Source: Verrucomicrobiota bacterium
Lineage (GTDB): Bacteria > Verrucomicrobiota > Verrucomicrobiia > Limisphaerales > UBA1319
Direction: 5' to 3'
DNA: 64,000 nt
Assembly (NCBI GenBank): GCA_022709905.1
Contig: JAKLHY010000003.1
Location: forward strand, 184,489-248,488
Part shown: in pieces, positions 54,326 through 63,530 of the stretch
Position numbering within the stretch: the stretch's first letter is position 1
Layout of the letters: each line of letters starts with the position of its first letter
Position numbers and translations under genes: made by a program
Notes under the pieces: model-generated
Databases searched by the model: none
What the model was told of the DNA's origin: nothing
Seen by the model: the letters and a program-made list of their open reading frames with translations, nothing else

Positions 54326-55899
54326 GGTTCCACAGGGGCAAGGACAATCCGAAAGCCGAGATCGCTGCTACGGGTGGACTCGCTGTAGCTGTCGCGGTTG
54401 GCAGACCGGCAGGCCTTGGCATCGTAAAGCCATGAGCCGCCCCGGGCAATCCGGAGGATCCCCTCCGCGGGGGCCTGGTAGTCCACGACCGTGTTTCCCG
54501 GCAACTCACTGGTTGAACCGTCCAGACACCATTCGAGCACGTTTCCTTGCGTATCATAAAGCCCCCAGGGATTGGGCTTTCGCGTGCCCACCGGGTGAGT
54601 CGAGGAATTGCTGTTGCCGTTGAACCAGGCGTATTCCTCGAGTTGACGGAGTTCCGGATCATTGCCGTGACTGAAGCGAGTCGAAGTGCCGGCCCGGCAG
54701 GCATATTCCCATTCGGCTTCCGTGGGCAGGCGATAGGCATGGTGTTCGGGCAACCGGCCTTCGGCTTGATGCTGTTGCGTGAGCCGCGCGCAATATTCCC
54801 GCGCATCTCGGTGACGGACCTTTTCAACCGGTCGCTGGGGGTCGCCCACGAACAAGCTGGGATTCGTGTTCATGATGGCCTGATATTCCGCCTGGGTGAC
54901 CTCGCGAACGCCCATCCAGAATCCGCGCGTCAGGGTGACTTGGGTGAGAGGGCCTTCGTCCAGATCCCGGTCGGCTTCCTCGACGGGGCTCCCCATCGTG
55001 AAGGTGCCGGCCCGAATCCAGACCATTCCCGGAAAATGACTAGGGGCCAGGTCATTAGTCGCAAATCGGTGACCGCCAACAACCGGGGCATTCGTCAGTA
55101 GCTGGCGGCTGATGCGAGCGATTCGAGTGGGATGCAGGCTCAGCGTGAGGCCGATGTCCAGAGCGATCTCGAGGTTTCGATCCGGCCAAGTGCCTTGCCT
55201 GGATTCGCCCTCGAGCAAGCGGACTTCGATTCGGCGCGATGGACCTTCTGAAAAAGAGATCGACTCGATCTCTGAAATTTGGATGGTCTGAGTCTCCTGT
55301 GGTCCAGGTAATTGGACGCTATCTCCCGGCAGTATTCCCGAACAGAGATCGCCATTTCTGAGATGGATCCAGCAGCTTTTGGGGGAGTTGGTCCCGTTGG
55401 AACTTAGTCTGTTGAGGGTTATTCGACGGATCTGTTCCCGTGGCAAGACCAGGTTTGTTTGGGCGGCAGATCGAAACTCGAAGGTGCGATCGGTGAGGAA
55501 TCCCGAGAAACGATTGCTGTTAGCGGTGAGGATGCTGTCGAGAAGATGCGGGCCTTGGGAGAGTTGGACATGGCGTATGGCGCCTGCGGGCAAGCCCAAA
55601 AGCCCGTAGGGGGTTTGGAGATGCAGGATTTCCGTTTCAAGTTGTCCGAATTGGGATTCGCCTTGATGAAACCAGAGCTCGTCGGGCTCCGGGCTTGATG
55701 ATGGCAAGGAAATGGGGAGTGTTGCGGACTGGACTTGGCTCCAGCACAAGCCGATTGCGCCGAAAACGAGAATGAGCATCATGACAAAGCGGATCGACGC
55801 AGGCGGCAGCCGAGGAGAGGCGTCGAGAGCACAGGCTCGATTCGCCTCTTTCGAGTGACCCATCGGAGACTGTCGATCATTTCGCGGATGCGAATTCAT
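54322..55899 (-). CDS. SUMF1-domain protein with four N-terminal beta repeats
   Basis: 525 residues. After a probable membrane segment (about 38-56, FVMMLILVFGAIGLCWSQ) come four imperfect repeats of ~45-55 residues, each a Gly-containing strand pair ending in an Ile-Arg-x-Ile-type strand: FGQLETEILHLQTPYGLLGL, FLTDRTFEFRSAAQ, ILPGDSVQLPGPQE and RLLEGESRQGTWPDR. The C-terminal ~240 residues form a formylglycine-generating-enzyme-like domain (WIRAGTFTMGSP, RLPTEAEWEYACRAG, GNVLEWCLDGS, RGGSWLYDAKACRSANRDS). One of the two copper-site cysteines of real FGE is Tyr here, so sulfatase activation is unlikely. It lies inside an efflux operon, 6 bases after the permease. Confidence 0.85.
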   Translation of the reverse strand: MNSHPRNDRQSPMGHSKEANRACALDASPRLPPASIRFVMMLILVFGAIGLCWSQVQSATLPISLPSSSPEPDELWFHQGESQFGQLETEILHLQTPYGLLGLPAGAIRHVQLSQGPHLLDSILTANSNRFSGFLTDRTFEFRSAAQTNLVLPREQIRRITLNRLSSNGTNSPKSCWIHLRNGDLCSGILPGDSVQLPGPQETQTIQISEIESISFSEGPSRRIEVRLLEGESRQGTWPDRNLEIALDIGLTLSLHPTRIARISRQLLTNAPVVGGHRFATNDLAPSHFPGMVWIRAGTFTMGSPVEEADRDLDEGPLTQVTLTRGFWMGVREVTQAEYQAIMNTNPSLFVGDPQRPVEKVRHRDAREYCARLTQQHQAEGRLPEHHAYRLPTEAEWEYACRAGTSTRFSHGNDPELRQLEEYAWFNGNSNSSTHPVGTRKPNPWGLYDTQGNVLEWCLDGSTSELPGNTVVDYQAPAEGILRIARGGSWLYDAKACRSANRDSYSESTRSSDLGFRIVLAPVEP

Positions 55900-55905
55900 A
55901 GCCGG

Positions 55906-57678
55906 CTACTTGGAGGGATCCCGAAACACAAAAAGGGCAAGGGCGAGCCCGGCGAAGGCGAGGCTAAAGCCGGCGAGCCATGCGAGGAGGGCGAGTTCAT
56001 GCGCGGGTTGGGCTACTCCGGCGAGGACCTTATCCATGGTGCGGACGATCTCGAGATAGGAAAGGTCCGGGAGTCCGGCAAAATCGAATAGGAGATTGGA
56101 GACATGCCAGAGGCCGATCGTGGCGAGAATGGCCATTAATTGGCTGCGGAGCAAGGTGAGCAGGAGGAGGGTGAGGGTGACGAGCATCAGGGCGTTGCCC
56201 AAGACTTTGCCCAGGCTGATGAGCATCCAGCCCGTGGTTACCGAAGCAGAGCGTGATTCGAGATCGTCGGTGCCGTGGCCGGTGAGGGCGTTATAGAGGG
56301 CGGTGATGCGATTGGGTTTCGCCTCCAGCGGAGGCAGAACCAGACGGACATCGGCGTTTTGTCCGAGGAGGCCGAGAGTGCCATTTCCTTTGAATCGGAC
56401 GATCACGTAGTTGCTTTTGCGGCCCCATCGATCTTCCTTGGCGGTGGCGCCCAGGCGATCGATGGTTCCGGTGTATTCGGTATCTTCGATTTTGATGGTG
56501 GCGGCGAGACCTTTTCGGAGCCGTTTGAATTCTTCGAAGCGATAGATCGGGACGGTCACCTGGAATTCATCCAGGGGAGCGATGGTAACCAGATGGGCGC
56601 CAAGGGCGACGTGTTGAGCGGCTTGGACGAGGACCTCGGTGACGTAACCGGAGATAGGGGCCGTAAGCGTGGTGCGACCGAGCCGTTGCCGGGCATCGCG
56701 GACACGGGCTTGAGCGTTTTCGACCTGTCGTTTTGCGGTGGGCACGGCGGCTTGGGCGATCAGGTATTGGTTTTCGGCGTTCTTGAGGTCGCGTTTGCGC
56801 GAACGCAGCTCGGTTTCGCGGTCTGCCTGTTCAATTTTACTGAGCAGATCCTTGCCGATGAGGGCGCGTTCAGCCCGGGTGACGGCATCCTCGGCTTGGG
56901 CGACGGCGCGTTGGGCGTCTTCAAGGCGGCGCTGGGTGTTGGCGACCTCGCTGAGGGCGGTTTCCTCGGCGCGGCGTTCCGTCTCGAGCTGATCAAACAG
57001 GAAGCGATCGTCGATTTGGGCCAGCACATCGCCGGTATTGACCTGATCGCCAACTTCGAGAGTCATTTCGAGCAGGTTGCCGTCGGTTCCGGCAAACACT
57101 TTGCGGGGTTCCCAGGCTTCGACGATGGTGTTTCGGGCGTTGGAAGTGACGTAACCTCCTTCGTTGCGGACGAGTTGATCCTGGCGGATGGCCCAGAAGC
57201 TGGCCGGGATCAGGACAAGGCCGATCATGCCGAGCACCGCGAGGGAACGGGACAGGAGTTTGGCGATGAGGTATTCAGCGCGGGTGATGCCGCGGCTGAG
57301 GATGGCGTCATTCAGACAGTCCTGTTCACGGGCCAAGGCCGCTCCAGCAACAAAGACAACGGCATGCATCCACAGGACCACGTAGCTGGAGTAGATCGCT
57401 TCCAACATCTGGCTGGCGACCTTCTGTTCGGCCTGCATGCCTTTGAGGGTGAGCAGGCTCAGCACCGCGCTGGCGATCAGGAAACCCCGGCACAACCAGG
57501 AGCCGGCCACCACGGCAAGGTCCGCCCGGCATAGAACCAGGACCGACGCCCACCGGGAAGGCAGACGACGGGTGGGCATACTCGTGCCCGCGCGGGCAGG
57601 GGTGGACAGCTCGCCTGGGATGGCGGACTGTCCAGCCGCCGGAGCTGTTTCAGGAGACTTTGGCGCGGAGGAATCCAC
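55906..57678 (-). CDS. ABC-2 permease with an inserted HlyD-type adaptor domain
   Basis: About 590 residues from the GTG at 57678; an ATG at 57579 is an alternative, and the frame is open to 57768. Three membrane helices come first (FLIASAVLSLLTL, YVVLWMHAVVFVAGAALA, LAVLGMIGLVLIPASFWAI) with an ABC-2-like coupling segment between the second and third (AILSRGITRAEYLIAKLL). A full membrane-fusion-protein module follows: lipoyl half (DGNLLEMTLEVGDQVNTGDV), ~110-residue alpha-hairpin, lipoyl half (LTAPISGYVTEVLVQAAQHV), and beta-barrel domain. Three more helices end the protein. Topology places the adaptor in the periplasm. ATPase and TolC genes flank it. Confidence 0.85.
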   Translation of the reverse strand: MDSSAPKSPETAPAAGQSAIPGELSTPARAGTSMPTRRLPSRWASVLVLCRADLAVVAGSWLCRGFLIASAVLSLLTLKGMQAEQKVASQMLEAIYSSYVVLWMHAVVFVAGAALAREQDCLNDAILSRGITRAEYLIAKLLSRSLAVLGMIGLVLIPASFWAIRQDQLVRNEGGYVTSNARNTIVEAWEPRKVFAGTDGNLLEMTLEVGDQVNTGDVLAQIDDRFLFDQLETERRAEETALSEVANTQRRLEDAQRAVAQAEDAVTRAERALIGKDLLSKIEQADRETELRSRKRDLKNAENQYLIAQAAVPTAKRQVENAQARVRDARQRLGRTTLTAPISGYVTEVLVQAAQHVALGAHLVTIAPLDEFQVTVPIYRFEEFKRLRKGLAATIKIEDTEYTGTIDRLGATAKEDRWGRKSNYVIVRFKGNGTLGLLGQNADVRLVLPPLEAKPNRITALYNALTGHGTDDLESRSASVTTGWMLISLGKVLGNALMLVTLTLLLLTLLRSQLMAILATIGLWHVSNLLFDFAGLPDLSYLEIVRTMDKVLAGVAQPAHELALLAWLAGFSLAFAGLALALFVFRDPSK

Positions 57679-58609
57679 AAAATTCGTCTTCGGTGATGAG
57701 TTTGAGATAGGCGTCTTCCAATTGGCGGGCGGTGGAATTGACGGCGACCACCGTGGCGCCGTTTTCACGGGCGAGCTTCAGCAGGCGCTCCACGATCTCG
57801 CCGGCGGCTTCTTGGACATCGAGTTCAAGCCGGATCCGACCGGGATCCGGAACAATCGGTTCGCGATGAAGCGACTCCCTGATAGCCGAGAGAAACCGGT
57901 CGACTGCGCCAGTCACGCGCAATTCGAGGATATTTTTCGGCAGCACATTTTCGAGATCGGCCCGGGATCCGTCAAACAGCAATTGGCCCTGGTTGAGGAC
58001 CAACAGCCGGTCGCAAACCCGATCGATATCGCCCAGGATATGGGAGCTGAGAACCACGGTTTTGCGTTGCCGAAACTCTTCGAGCAAATCGAGCGTCTGC
58101 CGTCGGCTGATGGGATCCAGGCCGGCGGTGGGCTCATCCCAGATGAGGAGGTCGGGATCGTTCATGAGGGACGCGGCGATGCCGAGACGAGTCCGCATGC
58201 CTGTGGAGTAGGTCCCGATCTTGCGTCCGGCGTCCTCGGTTAATCCGACAGCGCGCAACAGCGTCCCCATGCGCGCCTGGTGTTCGCGGTGCTCGAGGCC
58301 AAAGCATCTCCCGACAAAATTCAAATAGCCGATCGCCGTCAGGTCTTTGGGAAAGGCCGGGGAATCCGACAGAAACCCGATTCGTTGACGAATAGCCCTG
58401 GCGCCCGGATGCATGCGCTGGCCGAAGATCGAGACTTCCCCGGCCGTTGCGCTGATCAAACCCAGGGCAATTCGCAGAAGCGTTGATTTGCCGGATCCAT
58501 TGGCGCCGAGGAGGCCTATGGTGGAGCCGGCAGGCAAGTTGAAGGAGATGTCGGCCAAGGCCACCTGCCGCTGGGCGTAGACCTTGGTGACTCTCTCGAA
58601 AATGATCAT
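57650..58609 (-). CDS. ABC transporter ATP-binding protein
   Basis: 319 residues from the ATG at 58609 (MIIFERVTKVYAQ). Nucleotide-binding motifs: Walker A LLGANGSGKSTLLR, signature YSTGMRTRLGIAASL (the variant usual for ABC-2 exporters), Walker B LLIWDEPTAGLDP and switch LSSHIL. A C-terminal ~80-residue domain follows, as in drug and polysaccharide ABC-2 exporters. The last codons overlap the permease-adaptor gene by 29 bases, so the two are coupled. It is the first gene of the four-gene efflux operon; GGAG lies 13 bases before the ATG. Confidence 0.95.
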   Translation of the reverse strand: MIIFERVTKVYAQRQVALADISFNLPAGSTIGLLGANGSGKSTLLRIALGLISATAGEVSIFGQRMHPGARAIRQRIGFLSDSPAFPKDLTAIGYLNFVGRCFGLEHREHQARMGTLLRAVGLTEDAGRKIGTYSTGMRTRLGIAASLMNDPDLLIWDEPTAGLDPISRRQTLDLLEEFRQRKTVVLSSHILGDIDRVCDRLLVLNQGQLLFDGSRADLENVLPKNILELRVTGAVDRFLSAIRESLHREPIVPDPGRIRLELDVQEAAGEIVERLLKLARENGATVVAVNSTARQLEDAYLKLITEDEFCGFLRAKVS

Positions 58610-58721
58610 GCGGTTTCTTTTACTCCGCGCGGCATCCTGGCGACAAGGAAAACTCCATCGAGAATGCATGGAAAGGGCCCGAGGCTTGTCTGGCCGGGTT
58701 ACCTGACGCGGCGTCTCGGGC

Positions 58722-59900
58722 TCAAGCGGGTGTGAATGGAGCATCCGTTTTTCGGGCGAGATCGGCTGTCAACAGCAGGTCCTGATCCAGTCGCTTCCAT
58801 CGCAGGCGGGAGAGTTGGAGGACATCCGCGGCGGTTCGGGCGCCCAGGCCTTCGACGGCCTTGAGGGCGGTCCGGCCTCCGAGGATTTTGGGGGCGTAGA
58901 AAAACGCGATCCGATGGGCGTGTTGTTCGAGAAGGAAAGAGGCATTGACCTTTCCTCCGCCTTCGACCAGGAGATGAGTGACCTTTGCCCGGCCGAGTTC
59001 ATGCAGGAGCCAGGTAAGATCGATTTGACCCTCGAGAAGGGGGGCTCGCCACACAGTGAGATGTTTTTCGAGCCGGCGCACACGAGCTATTGGGGCGTTG
59101 GGGCCGACGACGATGACGGTGTCGCACCCGGGTTGCGATGCGGCAATCCGGGCGCTGGGCGGCGTTCGTGCCCGGGAATCGAGGACGATTCGCCGGAGGT
59201 GTTTATGGGGCGGCGCGGAAGTCATTCCCTGACGCAGCGAAAGGGGAAGATCTTCCCAGCGGATGGTCAGGCGCGGGTTATCGGCGAGAACGGTGTTAAC
59301 CCCCACCAGAACGGCGTCGGCGGCCAATCGCAGGCGCATGGCGCAGGAACGAGCTTTCGGCCCGGTGATCCACTTGGATTCTCCGGTCGCGGTGGCAATC
59401 TTGCCATCGAGCGTCATCGCCGCCTTGACGGTTACGAAAGGGGTTTGGGTCGTGATCCAATGGTTAAAGGGAGCGTTGAGATCTTGAGCGGACCCAGCCA
59501 GAACGCCTTCGACCACGGAGACGCCGGCCCGGCGCAGGAGTTCAAAACCGCGGCCGGCGTGCCGGGGATTTGGATCCTGGGTGGCGGCGATCACCCGGCG
59601 GATTCCCGCCGCCACGATCGTTTCAGTGCAGGGAGGAGTGCGGCCCTGGGTACAACAAGGTTCGAGCGTCACCACCAGGGTGGCTCCGCGGCAGGAAAAA
59701 CCGCGCCGGCGAGCATCCTCGATGGCTTCCACCTCGGCATGAGGTCCTCCGGCCCGATGATGCCATCCGCGTCCAATAATCCGGCCGGACTTGACCAGAA
59801 CGGCGCCGACAAGTGGATTGGGGGAGGTCAATCCCCAGGCGCGACGGGCCAGGCGCAAGGCTGATCGCATGATGGCCACATGACTCGGGACCTTTGGCAT
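58722..59900 (-). CDS. ribD: Bifunctional riboflavin deaminase/reductase
   Basis: About 392 residues. The N-terminal deaminase domain has the zinc motif HAEVEAIEDA and EPCCTQGRTPPC, after SPNPLVGAVLV. The C-terminal reductase domain has AAMTLDGKIATATGESKWIT, LVGVNTVLADNPRLTIR and THLLVEGGGKVNASFL. It carries out the second and third steps of riboflavin synthesis. I used the ATG at 59900; other ATGs at 59870 and a TTG at 59912 are possible. No other rib genes and no FMN riboswitch were seen nearby. It is 64 bases after ftsY. Confidence 0.94.
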   Translation of the reverse strand: MPKVPSHVAIMRSALRLARRAWGLTSPNPLVGAVLVKSGRIIGRGWHHRAGGPHAEVEAIEDARRRGFSCRGATLVVTLEPCCTQGRTPPCTETIVAAGIRRVIAATQDPNPRHAGRGFELLRRAGVSVVEGVLAGSAQDLNAPFNHWITTQTPFVTVKAAMTLDGKIATATGESKWITGPKARSCAMRLRLAADAVLVGVNTVLADNPRLTIRWEDLPLSLRQGMTSAPPHKHLRRIVLDSRARTPPSARIAASQPGCDTVIVVGPNAPIARVRRLEKHLTVWRAPLLEGQIDLTWLLHELGRAKVTHLLVEGGGKVNASFLLEQHAHRIAFFYAPKILGGRTALKAVEGLGARTAADVLQLSRLRWKRLDQDLLLTADLARKTDAPFTPA

Positions 59901-59964
59901 GGCGATGAACAATCCGAAAGCGTGTGCATCCTAGGGGATCATAACCCGTCAGTGTTCATGACCC

Positions 59965-60906
59965 CTATGGAGCCGAGACCGCATTTTCTTCGGTTTCGGC
60001 ATCGAAGAGGGCGGAGGCGAACTGGGCGGCATCGAAAGGTTGCAGGTCGTCGGGTTGTTCGCCCAGGCCGACAAATTTGATGGGCAGGCCGAGTTCGCGT
60101 TGGATGGCCACCGCCATTCCGCCTTTGCTGGTTCCATCGAGTTTGGTGATGATGAGGCCGGTCAGCTTGACGGCCTTGTGGAACTCGCGGGCTTGATTGA
60201 GGGCGTTCATGCCGGTGGGGGCATCCAGGACCAGGAGGGTATCGTGCGGGGCGTTCGGAGCAAGTTTGCGAATGACTCGATGCACCTTGTCCAGTTCCTG
60301 CATGAGGTTGTGTTTGGTGTGCAGCCGGCCGGCCGTGTCGATAAAGAGAAAATCCGCTTTTCGCGCCAAGGCAGCCGTGACGGCATCGTGGGCGACCGAG
60401 GCCGGATCGGCGCCGTAAGCGCCCGCAACCACATCGACCTTCAGCCGGTGCCCCCATAATTTGATTTGTTCGATGGCCGCCGCCCGGAAGGTGTCGCACG
60501 CGGCCAGCAGGGCGGTTTGTCCGTTCTTCTGCGCCCAATGGGCGAGCTTGGCGCAGGAGGTGGTTTTGCCGGTGCCATTCACTCCCACCAGGGAGACGAC
60601 GGTGAGTTGGCCGGATTGAACCTGAAGCCGGGAGTCGCTCTGGCTCAAGTTACGTTCGATCTCCCGTCGGGCAATTCCGACGACATCGAGCCCGTTGCTC
60701 CCCTGGGTTTCATAAGCTTTCTTCACAGCGGCCACGATCTGGCTGGTGGTGGTCATGCCGAAGTCGGCGCTGATCAGGGCCGTTTCCAGTTCCTCCATGG
60801 TGGTCGCGGTGAGTTTGGGGGAACGGGTGATGATCCGCTTCAGCTCGTGAACGATGCGGGCCTGAGTTTTTTTAAGGCCTTCCTTGAATTTTTGAAACAA
60901 TCCCAT
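59965..60906 (-). CDS. ftsY: Signal recognition particle receptor FtsY
   Basis: A 313-residue GTPase that docks SRP-ribosome complexes at the membrane. The ATG at 60906 gives MGLFQKFKEGLKKT; the long upstream extension is not family-like. It is the short NG form without the acidic A domain. The N-domain helices are followed by G1 GVNGTGKTTSCAKLA, G2 DTFRAAA, G3 FIDTAGRLHTKHNL and G4 TKLDGTSKGG, with the closing GLGEQPDDLQPF. It sits 20 bases after the PHP gene on the same strand. Confidence 0.97.
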   Translation of the reverse strand: MGLFQKFKEGLKKTQARIVHELKRIITRSPKLTATTMEELETALISADFGMTTTSQIVAAVKKAYETQGSNGLDVVGIARREIERNLSQSDSRLQVQSGQLTVVSLVGVNGTGKTTSCAKLAHWAQKNGQTALLAACDTFRAAAIEQIKLWGHRLKVDVVAGAYGADPASVAHDAVTAALARKADFLFIDTAGRLHTKHNLMQELDKVHRVIRKLAPNAPHDTLLVLDAPTGMNALNQAREFHKAVKLTGLIITKLDGTSKGGMAVAIQRELGLPIKFVGLGEQPDDLQPFDAAQFASALFDAETEENAVSAP

Positions 60907-60926
60907 AGTAAAAAAGCGAAAGATCC

Positions 60927-61796
60927 TCAGGCTGGCGGTGAAACCTCGATGGATTGCGTCCGCTCCGGCGATCCTTTCAGGAGTTCCCATCGGTCCTTTA
61001 GCAGATCCACGAATTCCATGGGCAGGCGCACACTGCCGAGGGTGGGTTTGCCTCGACTGCGTCCATGGCAATCCGAGCCGCCTGTGATCAACAGATGATA
61101 TTGGCGGGCCAGGAGTTGGTAACGCTCGGTTTGGGTGGCGCTGTGTTGGGAGTGAAAACACTCCAAGCCGTCCAGCCCCCCCCCGGCCAGGAGGGGTAGA
61201 TAATCATCGATCCGGCTGAGCCCGGGATGCGCCAGAACGGCCAATCCCCCGGCATCATGGATCAGCTGAATGGCTTGGGAGACGGACATCTTGTATTTGG
61301 GCACCCAGGCGGGCCGATGTTTCTTGAGGAATCGTTCGAAGGCCTCGTCGATGCCCGAGCAGAATCCCGCGGCCACCAGGGCGCGACCCACATGCGGGCG
61401 CCCGGGTGAACGGCAGTTGGCCAGGGTAAAAACGTCCTCCGCCTGAAGCGGAATATTCAACCGGTTGAGCCGGGCGACCATTTCCCGGATTCGGTCCTGG
61501 CGGACATGCTGGAACTTGGCCATCTGCCGCGACAGCTCGGTATGGGAGGCGTCGATGCCATACCCCAGCAGATGAATCTCGTGATCGTCGATTTCCGCGG
61601 TCAATTCGGTTCCCGGAATGAACTCGATCCCCGCTGTCTTGCAGGCTTCCGCCGTGGCCGGGCATCCTTCGAGAGTATCGTGATCGGTGAGCGAAATGGC
61701 TGCAAACCCCGCCCGCGAAGCCCGAGCGGCAAGCTCTTCGGGGCTGTAGGTGCCATCCGAGTAGAACGTGTGGAGATGGAGATCCGCAAACTTCAT
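60927..61796 (-). CDS. PHP-domain phosphoesterase
   Basis: A 289-residue metal-dependent phosphoesterase of the TrpH/YciV type (RNase AM-like). The metal ligands are visible: the HxH of DLHLHTFYSDGT, SLTDHDTLEG, the Glu of IPGTELTAE, LAVLAHPGLS and GGSDCHGRS. Members trim 3',5'-nucleotide ends or act on small RNAs. It starts in an ATGA overlap with nusB (61793-61796) and is followed by ftsY, suggesting one operon for RNA and translation-related functions. Confidence 0.9.
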   Translation of the reverse strand: MKFADLHLHTFYSDGTYSPEELAARASRAGFAAISLTDHDTLEGCPATAEACKTAGIEFIPGTELTAEIDDHEIHLLGYGIDASHTELSRQMAKFQHVRQDRIREMVARLNRLNIPLQAEDVFTLANCRSPGRPHVGRALVAAGFCSGIDEAFERFLKKHRPAWVPKYKMSVSQAIQLIHDAGGLAVLAHPGLSRIDDYLPLLAGGGLDGLECFHSQHSATQTERYQLLARQYHLLITGGSDCHGRSRGKPTLGSVRLPMEFVDLLKDRWELLKGSPERTQSIEVSPPA

Positions 61797-62293
61797 TTCA
61801 CGATTCGCGAGGGTCGCATCAGCTCGCTCCGGACTTTGTCGAGCACACCGTTGACAAATCGTCCGCTGTCTTCGGTCGAGTATTTCTTCGCAATGTCCAC
61901 CGCCTCATTGATGCTGACCACGGGGGGGATGTCGTCGCGATGGTACATCTCAAAGACAGCGAGCCGCAGGACATTGCGGTCCACGACTGCCATCCGGTGT
62001 AGGCCCCAGTTTTTCGCATGTTTTTCAATTTCGGCATCGAGTTGAGCCCGATGGGACAATGTTCCACGGATCAGACCGTCGGTAAAGGCGCGCAGGGAGG
62101 CTTCCTCGGCGGTCAGGGGGGCGGTCTCGGTCTTCTGTCCCCAGGTGGCGGGTCCCTTGTCTTCCGCAATCACCGATGCCCGCTGCGAATCCCAGAAACG
62201 ATCCAGCGCGTCCTCCAGATTCTCCGGAGGATTCAGATCACACTGAAACAAGAATTGAACGGCGCGTTCCCGCGCCAAACGTCGCGAACCCAT
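61793..62293 (-). CDS. nusB: Transcription antitermination protein NusB
   Basis: A 166-residue all-helical protein of the NusB family, which with NusE (S10) binds boxA in rRNA leaders. It begins RRLARERAVQFLFQCDL and ends with the diagnostic VDRNVLRLAVFEMYHRD, SINEAVDIAKKYSTEDSGRF and FVNGVLDKVR. A Thr/Glu-rich insertion lies between the helical halves (about 40-75), lengthening it slightly. It starts the nusB-PHP-ftsY run. Confidence 0.96.
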   Translation of the reverse strand: MGSRRLARERAVQFLFQCDLNPPENLEDALDRFWDSQRASVIAEDKGPATWGQKTETAPLTAEEASLRAFTDGLIRGTLSHRAQLDAEIEKHAKNWGLHRMAVVDRNVLRLAVFEMYHRDDIPPVVSINEAVDIAKKYSTEDSGRFVNGVLDKVRSELMRPSRIVK

Positions 62294-62381
62294 AGTTCCA
62301 AGAAAATGATCTAGAACAACCGGGTGTTAAAGAAAAAAGTAAACCTCGTTTCAGCCAGCCTCGAGTCCTTGGCAACCGATC

Positions 62382-63530
62382 TCAATAAACCGGCACCCGA
62401 GGATCGATCTCGACGGACCAGGCCTGAATACCGCCCCGGACGCTCTTGACTCGCATAAAGCCGTGCTTTTTCAAAAAATCGACCGCTCCCAAGGATCGTC
62501 CGCCTGAATGGCAATACAGGTAGTAGGTTTTGTCGGGGTCTAGCGAGGAGGGATCCTTCAGCAATTGGCTCAACGGCAGAAAGGCGGTTCCCTCGACCGC
62601 GGCCACGGCTCTTTCGCCCGCCTCGCGGATATCTAAAACCTGGATGCCCAGGCTCGAATCATCGAGGGCCTTCTTCATCTCCACAACCGACACTTCGTCG
62701 GGATGATTACCCTCGGCCGTTGGCGTTGTAGAGTGTGAACAGGCGCGCGGGCAGTCCGTTAGCGTTTGGATTTGGGGATGTTGTCCGCATATGGGGCACT
62801 CGGGATCCCGCCGGATCTTCAGCTCGCGGAACCGCATGCTCGAAGCGTCGAACAAGAGCAGCCGCCGGAGGAGGGGATCGCCGAGTTGGAGCAAGACCTT
62901 GAGGATTTCCATGGCCTGGATGCATCCGATGATGCCGGGCACGATTCCCAGCACGCCCGCCTCGACACAGCTCGGGATGGTTCCGGGGGGTGGGGGCGTG
63001 GGAAAAAGGCAGCGATAACAGGGCCCATCGAGATGGGGGGCGAAAAGGCTGGCCTGCCCTTCCATCCGGTAGACGGCGCCGTAGGCGTTCGGTTTGCGCA
63101 GCAACACACAAGCATCGTTGATCAGATAGCGGGCTGGAAAATTGTCGGTGCAATCCAGGACGGCATCATAGCCGCTAATGATGTCCACGGCGTTGGCGCT
63201 GGTCAAATGGGCCGGGAAGGTCTCTAATTGAACATGAGGATTCAGATGAAGCAGGGTCCGCCGGGCGGATTCGGTTTTGGGCCGGCCCACATCGCGGGTT
63301 CCATGCAGGATCTGACGCTGCAGGTTAGATAGTTCCACCGGATCACCGTCCACCACCCCCAGCCGGCCAATTCCGGCGGCGGCCAGATACAGGCAAGCGG
63401 ATGAGCCCAGCCCGCCGACGCCGATGCAAAGGACGCTGCTTTGGCGAAGCTTCGTCTGACCGGCAAGGCCTACCTCCGGGAGAATGAGGTGTCTGGCGTA
63501 CCGCGCGATTTCATCCTGGCTGAACTTCAT
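62382..63530 (-). CDS. MoeB/ThiF adenylyltransferase with a rhodanese domain
   Basis: 382 residues from the ATG at 63530. The N-terminal E1-like domain has the nucleotide loop CIGVGGLGSSACLYLAAAGI, DGDPVELSNLQRQ, LDCTDNFPARYLIND and two zinc Cys pairs (CYRCLFP and CPICG). The C-terminal ~110 residues form a rhodanese domain with the active-site loop YCHSGGRS. Such fusions activate a small sulfur carrier (MoaD, ThiS or similar) and supply its sulfur; the carrier served here is not known. It stands 88 bases upstream of nusB, same strand. Confidence 0.94.
   Translation of the reverse strand: MKFSQDEIARYARHLILPEVGLAGQTKLRQSSVLCIGVGGLGSSACLYLAAAGIGRLGVVDGDPVELSNLQRQILHGTRDVGRPKTESARRTLLHLNPHVQLETFPAHLTSANAVDIISGYDAVLDCTDNFPARYLINDACVLLRKPNAYGAVYRMEGQASLFAPHLDGPCYRCLFPTPPPPGTIPSCVEAGVLGIVPGIIGCIQAMEILKVLLQLGDPLLRRLLLFDASSMRFRELKIRRDPECPICGQHPQIQTLTDCPRACSHSTTPTAEGNHPDEVSVVEMKKALDDSSLGIQVLDIREAGERAVAAVEGTAFLPLSQLLKDPSSLDPDKTYYLYCHSGGRSLGAVDFLKKHGFMRVKSVRGGIQAWSVEIDPRVPVY

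Noticed and set aside
53111..54388. 425-codon open frame antisense to the TolC-family gene
   Set aside because: It is a shadow of a gene with full TolC character.
56275..57534. 419-codon open frame antisense to the permease-adaptor gene
   Set aside because: Gly/Asp-rich shadow; the minus frame carries coherent membrane and adaptor domains.
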